64,000 nucleotides of DNA, from the NCBI RefSeq assembly GCF_006782915.1, contig NZ_VCNP01000056.1, positions 124,001 to 188,000 of the forward strand, written 5' to 3'. The notes under the pieces were generated by a model that made no database searches, was not told the origin of the DNA, and was given only the letters and a program-made list of their open reading frames with translations. Both the position numbers and the translations under genes were made by a program. How positions within the stretch are numbered: the stretch's first letter is position 1; each line of letters begins with the position of its first letter. Origin of the DNA: Streptomyces calvus. Its GTDB lineage: Bacteria; Actinomycetota; Actinomycetes; Streptomycetales; Streptomycetaceae. Shown here in pieces: positions 43,809-52,570 of this stretch.

Positions 43809-45251
43809 GTGCGTTTCCTCAACGACATCCAGCCCGCGTACGACCTGACGTACGACGACGTCTTCATGGTGCCGAGCCGCTCCGCGGTCGGCTCGCGGCA
43901 GGGCGTGGACCTCAGCTCCCCGGACGGCACCGGCACCACCATTCCGCTCGTCGTCGCCAACATGACGGCCATCGCCGGACGCCGCATGGCCGAGACCGTG
44001 GCCCGGCGCGGCGGACTCGTGGTCATCCCGCAGGACATCCCGATCGAGGTCGTCACCGAGGTCGTCTCCTGGGTGAAGGGCCGCCACCTGGTCCTCGACA
44101 CCCCGATCGTGCTGGCCCCGCACCAGACCGTCGCCGACGCGCTCTCGCTGCTGCCCAAGCGCGCGCACAACGCGGGCGTCGTCGTCGACGACGGGCACCG
44201 GCCGATCGGCGTGGTCACCGACACCGACCTGTCCGGCGTAGACCGCTTCACCCAGCTCGAAGAGGTCATGTCCAAGGACCTGCTCCTCATCGACGCCGAC
44301 ATGGACCCGCGCGAGGCCTTCCACACCCTGGACGGCGCCAACCGGCGCTACGCGCCCGCCGTGGACAAGGACGGCCGCCTCGCCGGCATCCTCACCCGCA
44401 AGGGCGCCCTGCGCGCCACCCTGTACACGCCGGCCACCGACGCCGCCGGGCGGCTGCGCATCGCCGCCGCCGTCGGCATCAACGGCGACGTCGCGGGCAA
44501 GGCCCGGCAGCTGCTCGACGCGGGCGTCGACACCCTCGTCATCGACACGGCCCACGGCCACCAGGAGTCGATGATCAACGCACTGAAGCTGGTCCGCGAC
44601 CTCGACCCGCAGGTGCCGGTCGTCGCGGGCAACGTGGTCGCCGCCGCGGGCGTCCGCGACCTCATCGAGGCCGGCGCGGACATCGTCAAGGTCGGTGTCG
44701 GCCCCGGCGCCATGTGCACCACCCGCATGATGACCGGCGTCGGCCGCCCGCAGTTCTCCGCCGTCCTGGAGTGCGCCGCCGAGGCGAGGAAGTACGGCAA
44801 GCACGTGTGGGCCGACGGCGGTGTCCGCCACCCGCGCGACGTGGCGATGGCCCTCGCCGCCGGCGCCTCCAACGTGATGATCGGCTCCTGGTTCGCCGGG
44901 ACCTACGAGTCCCCGGGCGACCTCCAGCACGACGCGAACGGCCGCCCCTACAAGGAGTCCTTCGGCATGGCCTCCGCGCGTGCCGTGCGCAACCGCACCT
45001 CGGAGGAGTCCGCCTACGACCGCGCCCGCAAGGCGCTCTTCGAGGAGGGCATCTCCACCTCCCGCATGTTCCTCGACCCGGTCCGGCCCGGCGTCGAGGA
45101 CCTGATCGACTCGATCATCGCGGGCGTCCGCTCCTCCTGCACCTACTCGGGTGCCGGCTCCCTGGAGGAGTTCGCCGAGAAGGCCGTCGTCGGCATCCAG
45201 AGCGCCGCCGGCTACGCCGAGGGCAAGCCGCTGCACGCCAGCTGGAACTGA
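43809..45251 (+). CDS. guaB1: GuaB1-type IMP dehydrogenase-related protein (probable GMP reductase)
   Basis: A 480-residue IMPDH/GMPR-family TIM barrel with two inserted CBS domains (about 90-205). The catalytic loop is GVGPGAMCTTRMMTGVG with the nucleophilic Cys. The N-terminus RFLNDIQPAYDLTYDDVFMVPSRS is that of the actinobacterial GuaB1 subgroup, whose mycobacterial member is, as I recall, a CBS-regulated GMP reductase converting GMP to IMP. GTG 43809 gives the family N-terminus; GTG 43800 in frame is possible. A hairpin terminator follows. Confidence 0.88.
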   Translation: MRFLNDIQPAYDLTYDDVFMVPSRSAVGSRQGVDLSSPDGTGTTIPLVVANMTAIAGRRMAETVARRGGLVVIPQDIPIEVVTEVVSWVKGRHLVLDTPIVLAPHQTVADALSLLPKRAHNAGVVVDDGHRPIGVVTDTDLSGVDRFTQLEEVMSKDLLLIDADMDPREAFHTLDGANRRYAPAVDKDGRLAGILTRKGALRATLYTPATDAAGRLRIAAAVGINGDVAGKARQLLDAGVDTLVIDTAHGHQESMINALKLVRDLDPQVPVVAGNVVAAAGVRDLIEAGADIVKVGVGPGAMCTTRMMTGVGRPQFSAVLECAAEARKYGKHVWADGGVRHPRDVAMALAAGASNVMIGSWFAGTYESPGDLQHDANGRPYKESFGMASARAVRNRTSEESAYDRARKALFEEGISTSRMFLDPVRPGVEDLIDSIIAGVRSSCTYSGAGSLEEFAEKAVVGIQSAAGYAEGKPLHASWN

Positions 45252-45268
45252 CGCCCCGAGCCAGCCCA

Positions 45269-45309
45269 CGGCCCCCGAGGACCCCGCCCGCCGGGAGAAC
45301 CGGGGGCCG
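45269..45309 (+). terminator. terminator after guaB1
   Basis: CGGCCCCCG (45269-45277) pairs with CGGGGGCCG (45301-45309), 23-nt loop, 17 nt after the stop. Confidence 0.5.
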
Positions 45310-45348
45310 CGGCGCGCCCGGGACCCGCTGGTCACGACGGGTGCGACA

Positions 45349-45465
45349 CGCAAAGGTCGACAACCCTCGCGCAACGAACACCCGCCGCACCGCGAGGAAC
45401 GCAATGATCTTGCGGCTGTGCGCAAGGTTGCTGCATTTCAGCAGCAACGTCCGACCTCGTAGGGT
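45349..45465 (+). promoter_or_regulatory. phased CGCAA-repeat operator and promoter of the APC permease
   Basis: Five same-orientation repeats of CGCAA begin at 45349, 45370, 45400, 45421 and (as AGCAACG) 45443, spaced 21, 30, 21 and 22 bp. TTGCG (45410-45414) adds an inverted half-site, giving CGCAA-N5-TTGCG. A -10 TAGGGT (45460-45465) lies just downstream, with the last repeat overlapping the -35 region. Arrays of half-sites every two turns are typical for Lrp/AsnC octamers; such a regulator is encoded at 47063-47515. Confidence 0.6.
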
Positions 45466-45573
45466 TACGCGCTGTACGTGGTGCGGCGGGGACCCCGCTC
45501 GACGGGTCCCGGCTGTCGCGGGACGCCGTCGGTCCCTGCCGCGACAGACCGGCAGCGACGAAGGAGTCAGCGC

Positions 45574-47052
45574 GTGCTCGACCAAGGCGCACCCCCGCAC
45601 AACGGCAGTCCCGCCGCCCCGCCGTCCCCGGGCCCCGGCGCGCGCCTGATGCGTCGCAAGCCCGTGGAACGCCTGGTCGCAGAGGGTGGCCAGGGCGAGG
45701 GCGGCTCGCTGCGCCGCTCCCTCGGACTGTGGCAGCTCACCATGATCAGCATCGGTGCCACGCTCGGCACCGGCATCTTCGTGGTCCTCGGCGAGGCCGT
45801 CCCCAAGGCCGGTCCGGCGGTCACGCTGTCCTTCGTCATAGCCGGTCTGACGGCGCTGTTCTCCGCGCTGTCCTACGCCGAACTCGCCGGCACGATCCCC
45901 GTCTCCGGCTCCTCCTACTCGTATGCGTACGCAACGATGGGCGAGCTGGTCGCCTGGGTCTGCGGCTGGTGCCTGGTCCTGGAGTACGGCGTGTCGGTCG
46001 CCGCCGTCGCCGTCGGCTGGGGCGAGTACCTCAACGAACTCCTCGACGGCACCATCGGCGTCACCATCCCCGCCGCGCTGTCCGCCCCGCCGGGCGACGG
46101 CGGCGTCTTCAACCTGCCCGCGCTGATCGTCGTGCTGCTCGCCATGGCGTTCCTCATGGGCGGCGCCCGCGAGTCCGCCCGCGCCAACACGATCATGGTC
46201 GTCGTGAAGATCGGCGCGCTGGTGCTGTTCTGCGCCATCGGCGTCCAGGGCTTCCGCTCCGGCAACTACGAGAACTTCATGCCGCTCGGCATGGCCGGCG
46301 TCAGCGCCGCCGGGGCCACGCTCTTCTTCTCCTACATCGGCTTCGACGCCGCCTCCACCGCCGGTGAGGAAGCGAAGAACGCCCAGCGCGACCTGCCCCG
46401 CGCGATCCTGCTGTCCCTCGTCATCATCACCGCGCTGTACGTCCTCGTCGCCGCCGTCGCCGTCGGCGCCAAGCCCTGGCGGCACTTCACCGACTCCGAG
46501 GCCGCGCTCGCCCAGATCATGCGCGAGGTCACCGGCCAGACGTTCTGGGGCACCCTGCTGGCGTTCTGCGCCGTCATCGCCATCGCCAGCGTCGTCCTGA
46601 CCGTGCTCTACGGCCAGACCCGCATCCTGTTCGCCATGTCCCGCGACGGACTCGTGCCCAAGCTGTTCGCCAGGGTCCACCCGAAGACCGGCACGCCCCG
46701 CGCCAACACCCTGATCGTCTCCCTGTTCTGCGGTGTGCTCGCCGCCGCCGTCCCGCTCGGCCGGCTCGCCGACGCCACCAGCATCGGCACCCTGTTCGCC
46801 TTCGCGCTGGTCAACGTGGCCGTCGTGGTGCTGCGCCGGAGCCGCCCGGACATGCCCCGCACCTTCCGGGTGCCGCTGTCGCCGGTCCTGCCCGCCCTCG
46901 GCTTCGCCTTCTGCCTGTGGATGATGGGCAGCCTGTCCGCGATCACCTGGGTGGTCTTCGGTGTCTGGATGGCCGTCGGCCTCGTGGTCTACTTCGGTTA
47001 CGGCCACCGCCGCTCCCGGCTCGCCGCCCCGGTCCCGTCAGAAGCGAAGTGA
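45574..47052 (+). CDS. APC-family amino-acid permease
   Basis: A 492-residue membrane transporter with about 12-13 hydrophobic helices. The first core helix has the APC signature IGATLGTGIFVVLGE, and TM6 carries FFSYIGFDAASTAGEE. The profile resembles the cationic amino-acid transporter (CAT) branch of the superfamily. GTG 45574 follows AAGGAG with 7-nt spacing; the upstream open frame is a shadow. The Lrp/AsnC gene starts 10 nt after its stop. Together with the DavA/DavB-like genes downstream this suggests uptake of lysine or another catabolised amino acid. Confidence 0.9.
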   Translation: MLDQGAPPHNGSPAAPPSPGPGARLMRRKPVERLVAEGGQGEGGSLRRSLGLWQLTMISIGATLGTGIFVVLGEAVPKAGPAVTLSFVIAGLTALFSALSYAELAGTIPVSGSSYSYAYATMGELVAWVCGWCLVLEYGVSVAAVAVGWGEYLNELLDGTIGVTIPAALSAPPGDGGVFNLPALIVVLLAMAFLMGGARESARANTIMVVVKIGALVLFCAIGVQGFRSGNYENFMPLGMAGVSAAGATLFFSYIGFDAASTAGEEAKNAQRDLPRAILLSLVIITALYVLVAAVAVGAKPWRHFTDSEAALAQIMREVTGQTFWGTLLAFCAVIAIASVVLTVLYGQTRILFAMSRDGLVPKLFARVHPKTGTPRANTLIVSLFCGVLAAAVPLGRLADATSIGTLFAFALVNVAVVVLRRSRPDMPRTFRVPLSPVLPALGFAFCLWMMGSLSAITWVVFGVWMAVGLVVYFGYGHRRSRLAAPVPSEAK

Positions 47053-47062
47053 ACCACCCGCA

Positions 47063-47515
47063 GTGCTGAACGATCTCGACGAACGCATCGTGCACGCCCT
47101 CGCCGAGGACGCCCGCCGCTCCTACGCCGACATCGGCCAGATGGTCGGCCTGTCCGCGCCCGCCGTGAAACGGCGGGTGGACCGGCTGCGGGCCACCGGC
47201 GCCATCACCGGGTTCACCGTGCGGGTGGACCCCGCCGCCCTCGGCTGGGAGACGGAGGGGTTCGTCGAGATCTACTGCCGCGGCAACACCTCCCCGGAGA
47301 CCATCCAGCGCGGCCTGGAGCGCTACCAGGAGGTCGTGGCCGCCTCCACCGTCACCGGCGACGCCGACGCGGTCGCCCAGGTCTTCGCCTCCGACATGCG
47401 CCACTTCGAACGCGTCCTGGAACGCATCGCAGGTGAGCCGTTCGTCGAGCGGACCAAGTCCGTGCTGGTGCTCTCCCCGCTGCTGCGGCGGTTCTCGTCG
47501 GGATCGCCCACGTAG
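47063..47515 (+). CDS. Lrp/AsnC-family transcriptional regulator
   Basis: A 150-residue feast/famine regulator. The N-terminal HTH (SYADIGQMVGLSAPAVKRRVDRL, about 20-42) follows LNDLDERIVHALAEDAR, and the C-terminal RAM-like effector-binding domain is shown by EGFVEIYCRGNTSPE and VVAASTVTGDADAVAQVF. GTG 47063 is chosen for the typical Lrp start; the Shine-Dalgarno is weak, consistent with coupling to the permease. It is the best candidate to bind the CGCAA arrays upstream of the permease and of the amidase. Confidence 0.9.
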   Translation: MLNDLDERIVHALAEDARRSYADIGQMVGLSAPAVKRRVDRLRATGAITGFTVRVDPAALGWETEGFVEIYCRGNTSPETIQRGLERYQEVVAASTVTGDADAVAQVFASDMRHFERVLERIAGEPFVERTKSVLVLSPLLRRFSSGSPT

Positions 47516-47676
47516 CACCCGTCATGGGAAACGACGGGCCGGACCCGCCCCGGTCCGTCTACCATCGGTGTCATGACCTGGCGACATTGATCCACCAGCC
47601 GCGCCTCCCGAGGACCGCCTCGGACGCCGTACGTCCTCCACGTCCGGTGTCCGAACCGCCCTCCTGGGAAGGCCTC

Positions 47677-48879
47677 ATGACCACCACGCCACCGCGTGTG
47701 TCCGACGCCCGCGTACGACGGCTGACCTCCACGCTGTACGGCTACGCGTTCCTCGAAGACTTCATCCTGCTCTATCCGGTGTACGCGCTGCTGTTCAGCG
47801 ACACCGGGCTCACCGTCTGGCAAATCTCGTCCCTGTTCGCCCTCTGGTCGGTGACCGGCGTCCTCCTGGAGGTCCCCTCCGGGGCCTGGGCCGACACCGT
47901 CTCGCGCCGGCTGTCGCTGTGGCTCGGTCCGCTGCTCACCGCGGCCGGCTTCGCGCTGTGGGTGCTCCTGCCGTCGTACGGCGCCTTCGCCGTCGGCTTC
48001 GTGCTGTGGGGCGCCGGCGGAGCGCTCGGCTCCGGCGCGCTGGAGGCGCTGGTCCACGACGAACTGGAGCGGCTCGGCGCGGCCGACCGCTACGCCCGGG
48101 TCATGGGCCGTGCCCGCGCGGCCGGACTGGTCGCCGTCATGGCGGCCATGGGACTCGCCGGCCCCGTGTTCGCCCAGGGCGGTCACACCGCCGTCGGCGC
48201 CGCCAGCGTGCTGGTGTGCCTGCTGGCGTCGGCCACGGCACTCCGGTTCCCCGAACACCGCACCCCGGCGGCCGGACACGACAACTGGACGGCGACCCTG
48301 CGGGCCGGCCTCGCCGAGGCCCGCGCCGACCGGTCCGTGCGCGGCGCGCTGCTGCTCGTCCCGGCGGTGAGCGCCGTGTGGGGCGCCCTCGACGAGTACA
48401 CGCCGCTGCTGGTCCGCGGGACCGGCGTCGCCGACTGGACGGTTCCGTATCTGCTCCTGCTGATCTGGGCCGGAGCCACCGCCGGAAGCCTGCTGGCGGG
48501 GGAGGGCGAGCGGCTCGGCACGACCGGACTGGCCGCCCTGCTGGCCGGCGCCGGACTCGCCCTGGCCGTCGGCGCGGCCGGCGGCACTCCGGCGGGACTG
48601 CTCCTCGTCGCCCTCGCCTTCGGCGGTTTCCAGGCGGCGACCGTGCTGGCCGACGCCCGGCTCCAGCGGCGCATCGACAACGGCGGGCGGGCCACCCTGA
48701 CCTCGGTGGCGGGCCTGGGCACCGAGCTGGCGACCGTCTCGGTCTACGGCGGCTACGCGCTGATCGCCTCGGGCCACGCCCACGGCACCGCCTTCGCGGT
48801 GTTCGCCGTGCCGTACCTGGCGACGGCGGCGGTGCTGTACGCGGTCGCGCGCAGCCGCAGCGCCACGGCCGGAGCGTGA
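47677..48879 (+). CDS. MFS transporter
   Basis: A 400-residue membrane protein with 11-12 predicted helices. It starts TTTPPRVSDARVRRLTSTLYGYAFLEDF, and the MFS motif-A-like loop is EVPSGAWADTVSRR between helices 2 and 3. ATG 47677 has GGAAGG upstream; the extension to 47524 is unlikely. Substrate unknown. Its place between the Lrp gene and the amidase may make it part of the amino-acid system (for example an exporter), but it has no CGCAA array of its own. Confidence 0.85.
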   Translation: MTTTPPRVSDARVRRLTSTLYGYAFLEDFILLYPVYALLFSDTGLTVWQISSLFALWSVTGVLLEVPSGAWADTVSRRLSLWLGPLLTAAGFALWVLLPSYGAFAVGFVLWGAGGALGSGALEALVHDELERLGAADRYARVMGRARAAGLVAVMAAMGLAGPVFAQGGHTAVGAASVLVCLLASATALRFPEHRTPAAGHDNWTATLRAGLAEARADRSVRGALLLVPAVSAVWGALDEYTPLLVRGTGVADWTVPYLLLLIWAGATAGSLLAGEGERLGTTGLAALLAGAGLALAVGAAGGTPAGLLLVALAFGGFQAATVLADARLQRRIDNGGRATLTSVAGLGTELATVSVYGGYALIASGHAHGTAFAVFAVPYLATAAVLYAVARSRSATAGA

Positions 48880-48969
48880 CGCCGCGGCGCCACGGACAAC
48901 GCATGGAGCCCTCCGGGCACGCCCCGCCGACCTGCGGTTTCACCGCGGGCGCGGGGCGCGCCCGGTGTG

Positions 48970-49067
48970 CGCAACGAATCGCCGCCGGCCCCCGCCGAGA
49001 CGCAACGAACCGCTCACCGGTGCGCAACGGCTGCTCCTTGTCCGCCCGAGCCGGCCGACCGTACCGT
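48970..49067 (+). promoter_or_regulatory. CGCAACG-repeat operator and promoter of the amidase-monooxygenase operon
   Basis: CGCAACG occurs three times in the same orientation, starting at 48970, 49001 and 49023 (spacing 31 and 22 bp), the first two as CGCAACGAA. This repeats the 30/21-bp pattern before the permease. Directly downstream are -35 TTGTCC (49038-49043) and -10 TACCGT (49062-49067) with an 18-bp spacer, so the sites lie just upstream of the -35, an activator-like position. Confidence 0.55.
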
Positions 49068-49110
49068 CTATCCGGCCCCCGAAACCCCCGCGTACCGGTG
49101 AGGAACACGC

Positions 49111-49899
49111 ATGCGCACCGCCCTGCTCCAGAGCTCCGGACGGCCCGGATCCGTCGCCGAGAACCTGAAGGTCCTCGACGAGGCGGCCGGCCGTGCCGCC
49201 GCCGCGGGCGCGGCCCTGCTGGTGACCTCGGAGCTGTTCCTGACCGGGTACGCGATCGGCGACGACCTCGCCCGGCTCGCCGAGCCCGCCGACGGCGACG
49301 CCGCCGACGCGATCGCCGAGACCGCCACCCGGCACGGCCTCGCCGTCGCCTACGGCTACCCGGAGCGCGACGGCGACGCGGTGTACAACTCCGTCCAGCT
49401 CGTCTCCGCCGACGGCACCCGCCTCGCGAACCACCGCAAGACGCACCTCTTCGGCTGCTTCGAGCGGGACCACTTCACCCCGGGCGACCGGCCCGTCACC
49501 CAGGCCGGACTCGGCGGACTGACCGTCGGCCTGATGATCTGCTACGACGTCGAGTTCCCGGAGAACGTGCGCGCCCACGCGCTGGCCGGCACCGACCTCC
49601 TCCTGGTGCCCACCGCGCAGATGCACCCGTTCCAGTTCGTCGCCGAGTCCGTCGTCCCGGTGCGCGCCTTCGAGAACCAGATGTACGTCGCGTACGTCAA
49701 CCGGGTCGGCCAGGAGGGCGAGTTCGAGTTCGTCGGACTGTCCACGCTGGCCGGCCCCGACGGGGTCGCCCGCGCCCGGGCCGGCCGCGCGGAGGAACTC
49801 GTCCTCGCCGACGCCGACCCCGTCCTGCTGGCCGCGTCCCGCGAGAACAACCCGTACCTGCGGGACCGCCGCCCCGGCCTCTACGGGTCCCTCGTCTGA
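49111..49899 (+). CDS. nitrilase-superfamily amidase, DavA (5-aminovaleramidase)-like
   Basis: A 262-residue carbon-nitrogen hydrolase with the catalytic triad Glu41 (TSELFLTGY), Lys110 (HRKTHLFG) and Cys144 (MICYDVEFPE). Size and motif wording are very close to what I recall of Pseudomonas DavA, about 264 residues, which converts 5-aminovaleramide to 5-aminovalerate plus ammonia. The amine-oxidase gene 37 nt downstream is DavB-like, which supports the pairing. Substrate not proven; other omega-amides are possible. ATG 49111 with GAGGAA upstream. Confidence 0.82.
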   Translation: MRTALLQSSGRPGSVAENLKVLDEAAGRAAAAGAALLVTSELFLTGYAIGDDLARLAEPADGDAADAIAETATRHGLAVAYGYPERDGDAVYNSVQLVSADGTRLANHRKTHLFGCFERDHFTPGDRPVTQAGLGGLTVGLMICYDVEFPENVRAHALAGTDLLLVPTAQMHPFQFVAESVVPVRAFENQMYVAYVNRVGQEGEFEFVGLSTLAGPDGVARARAGRAEELVLADADPVLLAASRENNPYLRDRRPGLYGSLV

Positions 49900-49936
49900 T
49901 CTCCCTCGTTCCACCCCTGCAAGGAGTCCGTACCCC

Positions 49937-51634
49937 ATGACGTCCACGGTGCCCAACGCCGTCGAGCACACCGACGCGCAGCAGCCGCCGATCACCATGT
50001 TCGGCCCGGACTTCCCCTACGCGTACGACGACTTCCTCGCCCACCCGGCGGGCCTCGGACAGGTACCGGCGACCGAGCACGGCACCGAGGTCGCGGTCAT
50101 CGGCGGCGGCCTGTCCGGCATCGTCGCCGCCTACGAGCTGATGAAGATGGGCCTCAAGCCGGTCGTCTACGAGGCCGACCGGATCGGCGGCCGGCTGCGG
50201 ACCGTGGGCTTCGACGGCTGCGACCCGTCGCTGACCGCCGAGATGGGCGCGATGCGCTTCCCGCCGTCCTCCACGGCGCTCCAGCACTACATCGACCTGG
50301 TCGGCCTGCAGACCAGGCCGTTCCCGAACCCGCTGGCCGAGGCGACGCCCTCGACGGTCGTCGACCTCAAGGGCGAGACCCACTACGCCGAGACGATCGA
50401 CGACCTGCCGCAGGTCTACCGGGACGTGGCGAACGCCTGGAACACGTGCCTCGAAGAGGGCGCCGACTTCTCCGACATGAACCGCGCCATGCGCGAGCGG
50501 GATGTGCCGCGCATCCGCGAGATCTGGGCGAAGCTGGTCGAGAAGCTCGACAACCAGACCTTCTACGGCTTCCTCTGCGAGTCGGAGGCGTTCCGGTCCT
50601 TCCGGCACCGCGAGATCTTCGGCCAGGTCGGCTTCGGCACCGGCGGCTGGGACACCGACTTCCCCAACTCCATCCTGGAGATCCTGCGGGTCGTCTACAC
50701 CGAGGCCGACGACCACCACCGCGGCATCGTCGGCGGCTCCCAGCAGCTGCCGCTCAGGCTGTGGGAGCGCGAGCCGGAGAAGATCGTCCACTGGCCGTAC
50801 GGCACGTCGCTGAAGTCCCTGCACGTGGACGGCGAACCGCGCCCGGCCGTGACCCGGCTGCACCGCACCGCGGGCAACCGGATCACCGTGACGGACGCCG
50901 ACGGCGACATCCGCACCTACCGGGCGGCGATCTTCACGGCCCAGTCCTGGATGCTGCTGTCGAAGATCGCCTGCGACGACTCGCTCTTCCCGATCGACCA
51001 CTGGACCGCGATCGAGCGCACCCACTACATGGAGAGCTCCAAGCTGTTCGTGCCGGTGGACCGCCCCTTCTGGCTGGACAAGGACGAGCGGACCGGGCGG
51101 GACGTCATGTCGATGACGCTCACCGACCGCATGACCCGCGGCACCTACCTGCTCGACGACGGCCCGGACCGGCCGGCCGTGATCTGCCTGTCGTACACCT
51201 GGTGCGACGACAGTCTGAAGTGGCTGCCGCTGTCCGCGAACGAGCGGATGGAGGTCATGCTGAAGTCGCTCGGCGAGATCTATCCGAACGTCGACATCAG
51301 GAAGCACATCATCGGCAACCCGGTGACCGTGTCCTGGGAGAACGAGCCCTACTTCATGGGCGCGTTCAAGGCCAACCTGCCCGGCCACTACCGCTACCAG
51401 CGGCGCCTGTTCACCCACTTCATGCAGGACCGGCTGCCCGAGGACAAGCGGGGCATCTTCCTGGCCGGTGACGACATCTCCTGGACGGCCGGGTGGGCCG
51501 AGGGCGCCGTCCAGACCGCGCTGAACGCGGTTTGGGGCGTGATGCGTCACCTCGGCGGCGAGACCGACCCCACCAACCCGGGCCCCGGCGACGTCTACGA
51601 CGAGATCGCCCCGGTGGAACTGCCCGAGGACTGA
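49937..51634 (+). CDS. flavin-dependent amino-acid 2-monooxygenase, DavB-like
   Basis: A 565-residue FAD amine-oxidase-family enzyme. The Rossmann motif VAVIGGGLSGIVAAYE lies at about 52-67. GRLR, GAMRFPPSS and the C-terminal GIFLAGDDISWTAGWAEGAVQTAL FAD region (shown as its pattern) are present. The preceding segment ITMFGPDFPYAYDDFLAHPAGLG (short form) and the length match Pseudomonas lysine 2-monooxygenase DavB (about 560 residues) as I recall it. The predicted reaction is oxidative decarboxylation of an L-amino acid to the amide, cleaved next by the amidase. Trp or Phe remain possible substrates. Confidence 0.8.
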   Translation: MTSTVPNAVEHTDAQQPPITMFGPDFPYAYDDFLAHPAGLGQVPATEHGTEVAVIGGGLSGIVAAYELMKMGLKPVVYEADRIGGRLRTVGFDGCDPSLTAEMGAMRFPPSSTALQHYIDLVGLQTRPFPNPLAEATPSTVVDLKGETHYAETIDDLPQVYRDVANAWNTCLEEGADFSDMNRAMRERDVPRIREIWAKLVEKLDNQTFYGFLCESEAFRSFRHREIFGQVGFGTGGWDTDFPNSILEILRVVYTEADDHHRGIVGGSQQLPLRLWEREPEKIVHWPYGTSLKSLHVDGEPRPAVTRLHRTAGNRITVTDADGDIRTYRAAIFTAQSWMLLSKIACDDSLFPIDHWTAIERTHYMESSKLFVPVDRPFWLDKDERTGRDVMSMTLTDRMTRGTYLLDDGPDRPAVICLSYTWCDDSLKWLPLSANERMEVMLKSLGEIYPNVDIRKHIIGNPVTVSWENEPYFMGAFKANLPGHYRYQRRLFTHFMQDRLPEDKRGIFLAGDDISWTAGWAEGAVQTALNAVWGVMRHLGGETDPTNPGPGDVYDEIAPVELPED

Positions 51635-51729
51635 GCGGCGCCCGGATCCCGGCGGCCCGCGCCTGCTCGGACACCGCGCCGACGACGTCCTCGCGTTCCC
51701 GGGCGTCGCGCGCGGAACCGCGCACGTCG

Positions 51730-51753
51730 GTCCCCCGGGGAGTTCTCGGGGAC
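51730..51753. terminator. possible bidirectional hairpin between convergent genes
   Basis: GTCCCC (51730-51735) pairs with GGGGAC (51748-51753), in the 149-bp space between the monooxygenase and the minus-strand DUF5995-type gene. Weak. Confidence 0.35.
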
Positions 51754-51783
51754 GACGCCCGCGCGGGCGGACCGGCGGCCGGG

Positions 51784-52470
51784 TCAGTCCGGCAGCGGGG
51801 TGAGCAGCATGCGCCCGGCGAAGCCCACCGCGGTGTCCAGGCGTTCGGTGAACTCCCCGGCGACGTCCGGCAGTCCGCGCAGCGCCCACAGGGCGCGGGC
51901 CGCCGTCCAGGCGGCGTCCCGGGCGCGCTCCAGGCTCCACGCGCCGAGCAGATGGGTCAGCGGGTCGGCGATCCGCAGCAGATCGGGCCCCGGCATCAGC
52001 TCCTCGCGGATGCGCTCCTCCAGCGATACGAGGAGTTCGCCCACCCGGTCGAACTCGTCCTCCAGAGCGGCCGGTTCGCAGCCGAGCGTACGGCAGCTGT
52101 CCACGACGGCGAGCGCGAGGTCGTGCCCGATGTGCGCGTTGATGCCCGCGAGGGCGAACTGCAGGGGACGTACTCCCGGATGGCGGCGGAACTGGAACAG
52201 CGGACGCCAGCAGGCCGGTGCCCGGCGCCCCTGCGACTCCGCCGCGACGGCGGTCAGATAGCGCTCCGCGAACCGTACGTCCAGCGTGATCGCGGCTCGG
52301 GCGTCGGCGAACAGGCCGGCGTCGATGTGCCGGTCCACGGCCTCGGTGACGGTGAGGTAGACACGGTTGAAGACGGCCACCCCGTCCCGCTCGGGCAGGG
52401 TCGCGGCGAGCGCGCGCATCCGGGAGACGATCTCGTCCACGGGCGTGAGGACGTGTTCGCATTGCGGCAT
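51784..52470 (-). CDS. DUF5995-type conserved protein
   Basis: A 228-residue soluble, largely helical protein with an N-terminal VDEIVSRMRALAATLPERDGVAVFNRVYLTVTE pattern (cut here to its family-typical look) and the central PLQFALAGINAHIGHDLALAVV segment, whose His/Asp-rich turn recurs in the family. No known function; the family looks like an uncharacterised helical-bundle group common in Actinobacteria. ATG 52470; convergent with the monooxygenase, divergent from the GH6 gene 100 bp away. Confidence 0.75.
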   Translation of the reverse strand: MPQCEHVLTPVDEIVSRMRALAATLPERDGVAVFNRVYLTVTEAVDRHIDAGLFADARAAITLDVRFAERYLTAVAAESQGRRAPACWRPLFQFRRHPGVRPLQFALAGINAHIGHDLALAVVDSCRTLGCEPAALEDEFDRVGELLVSLEERIREELMPGPDLLRIADPLTHLLGAWSLERARDAAWTAARALWALRGLPDVAGEFTERLDTAVGFAGRMLLTPLPD

Positions 52471-52570
52471 GAGCGAAGAGTGACACCTTTAGCCTGGTAC
52501 GCGTGGCGGCGGGCCCGGCGCTTCCCCGGAACGGGGGAACGCGCCCGCCGCGGGGGAGGGGGAGCGGACC

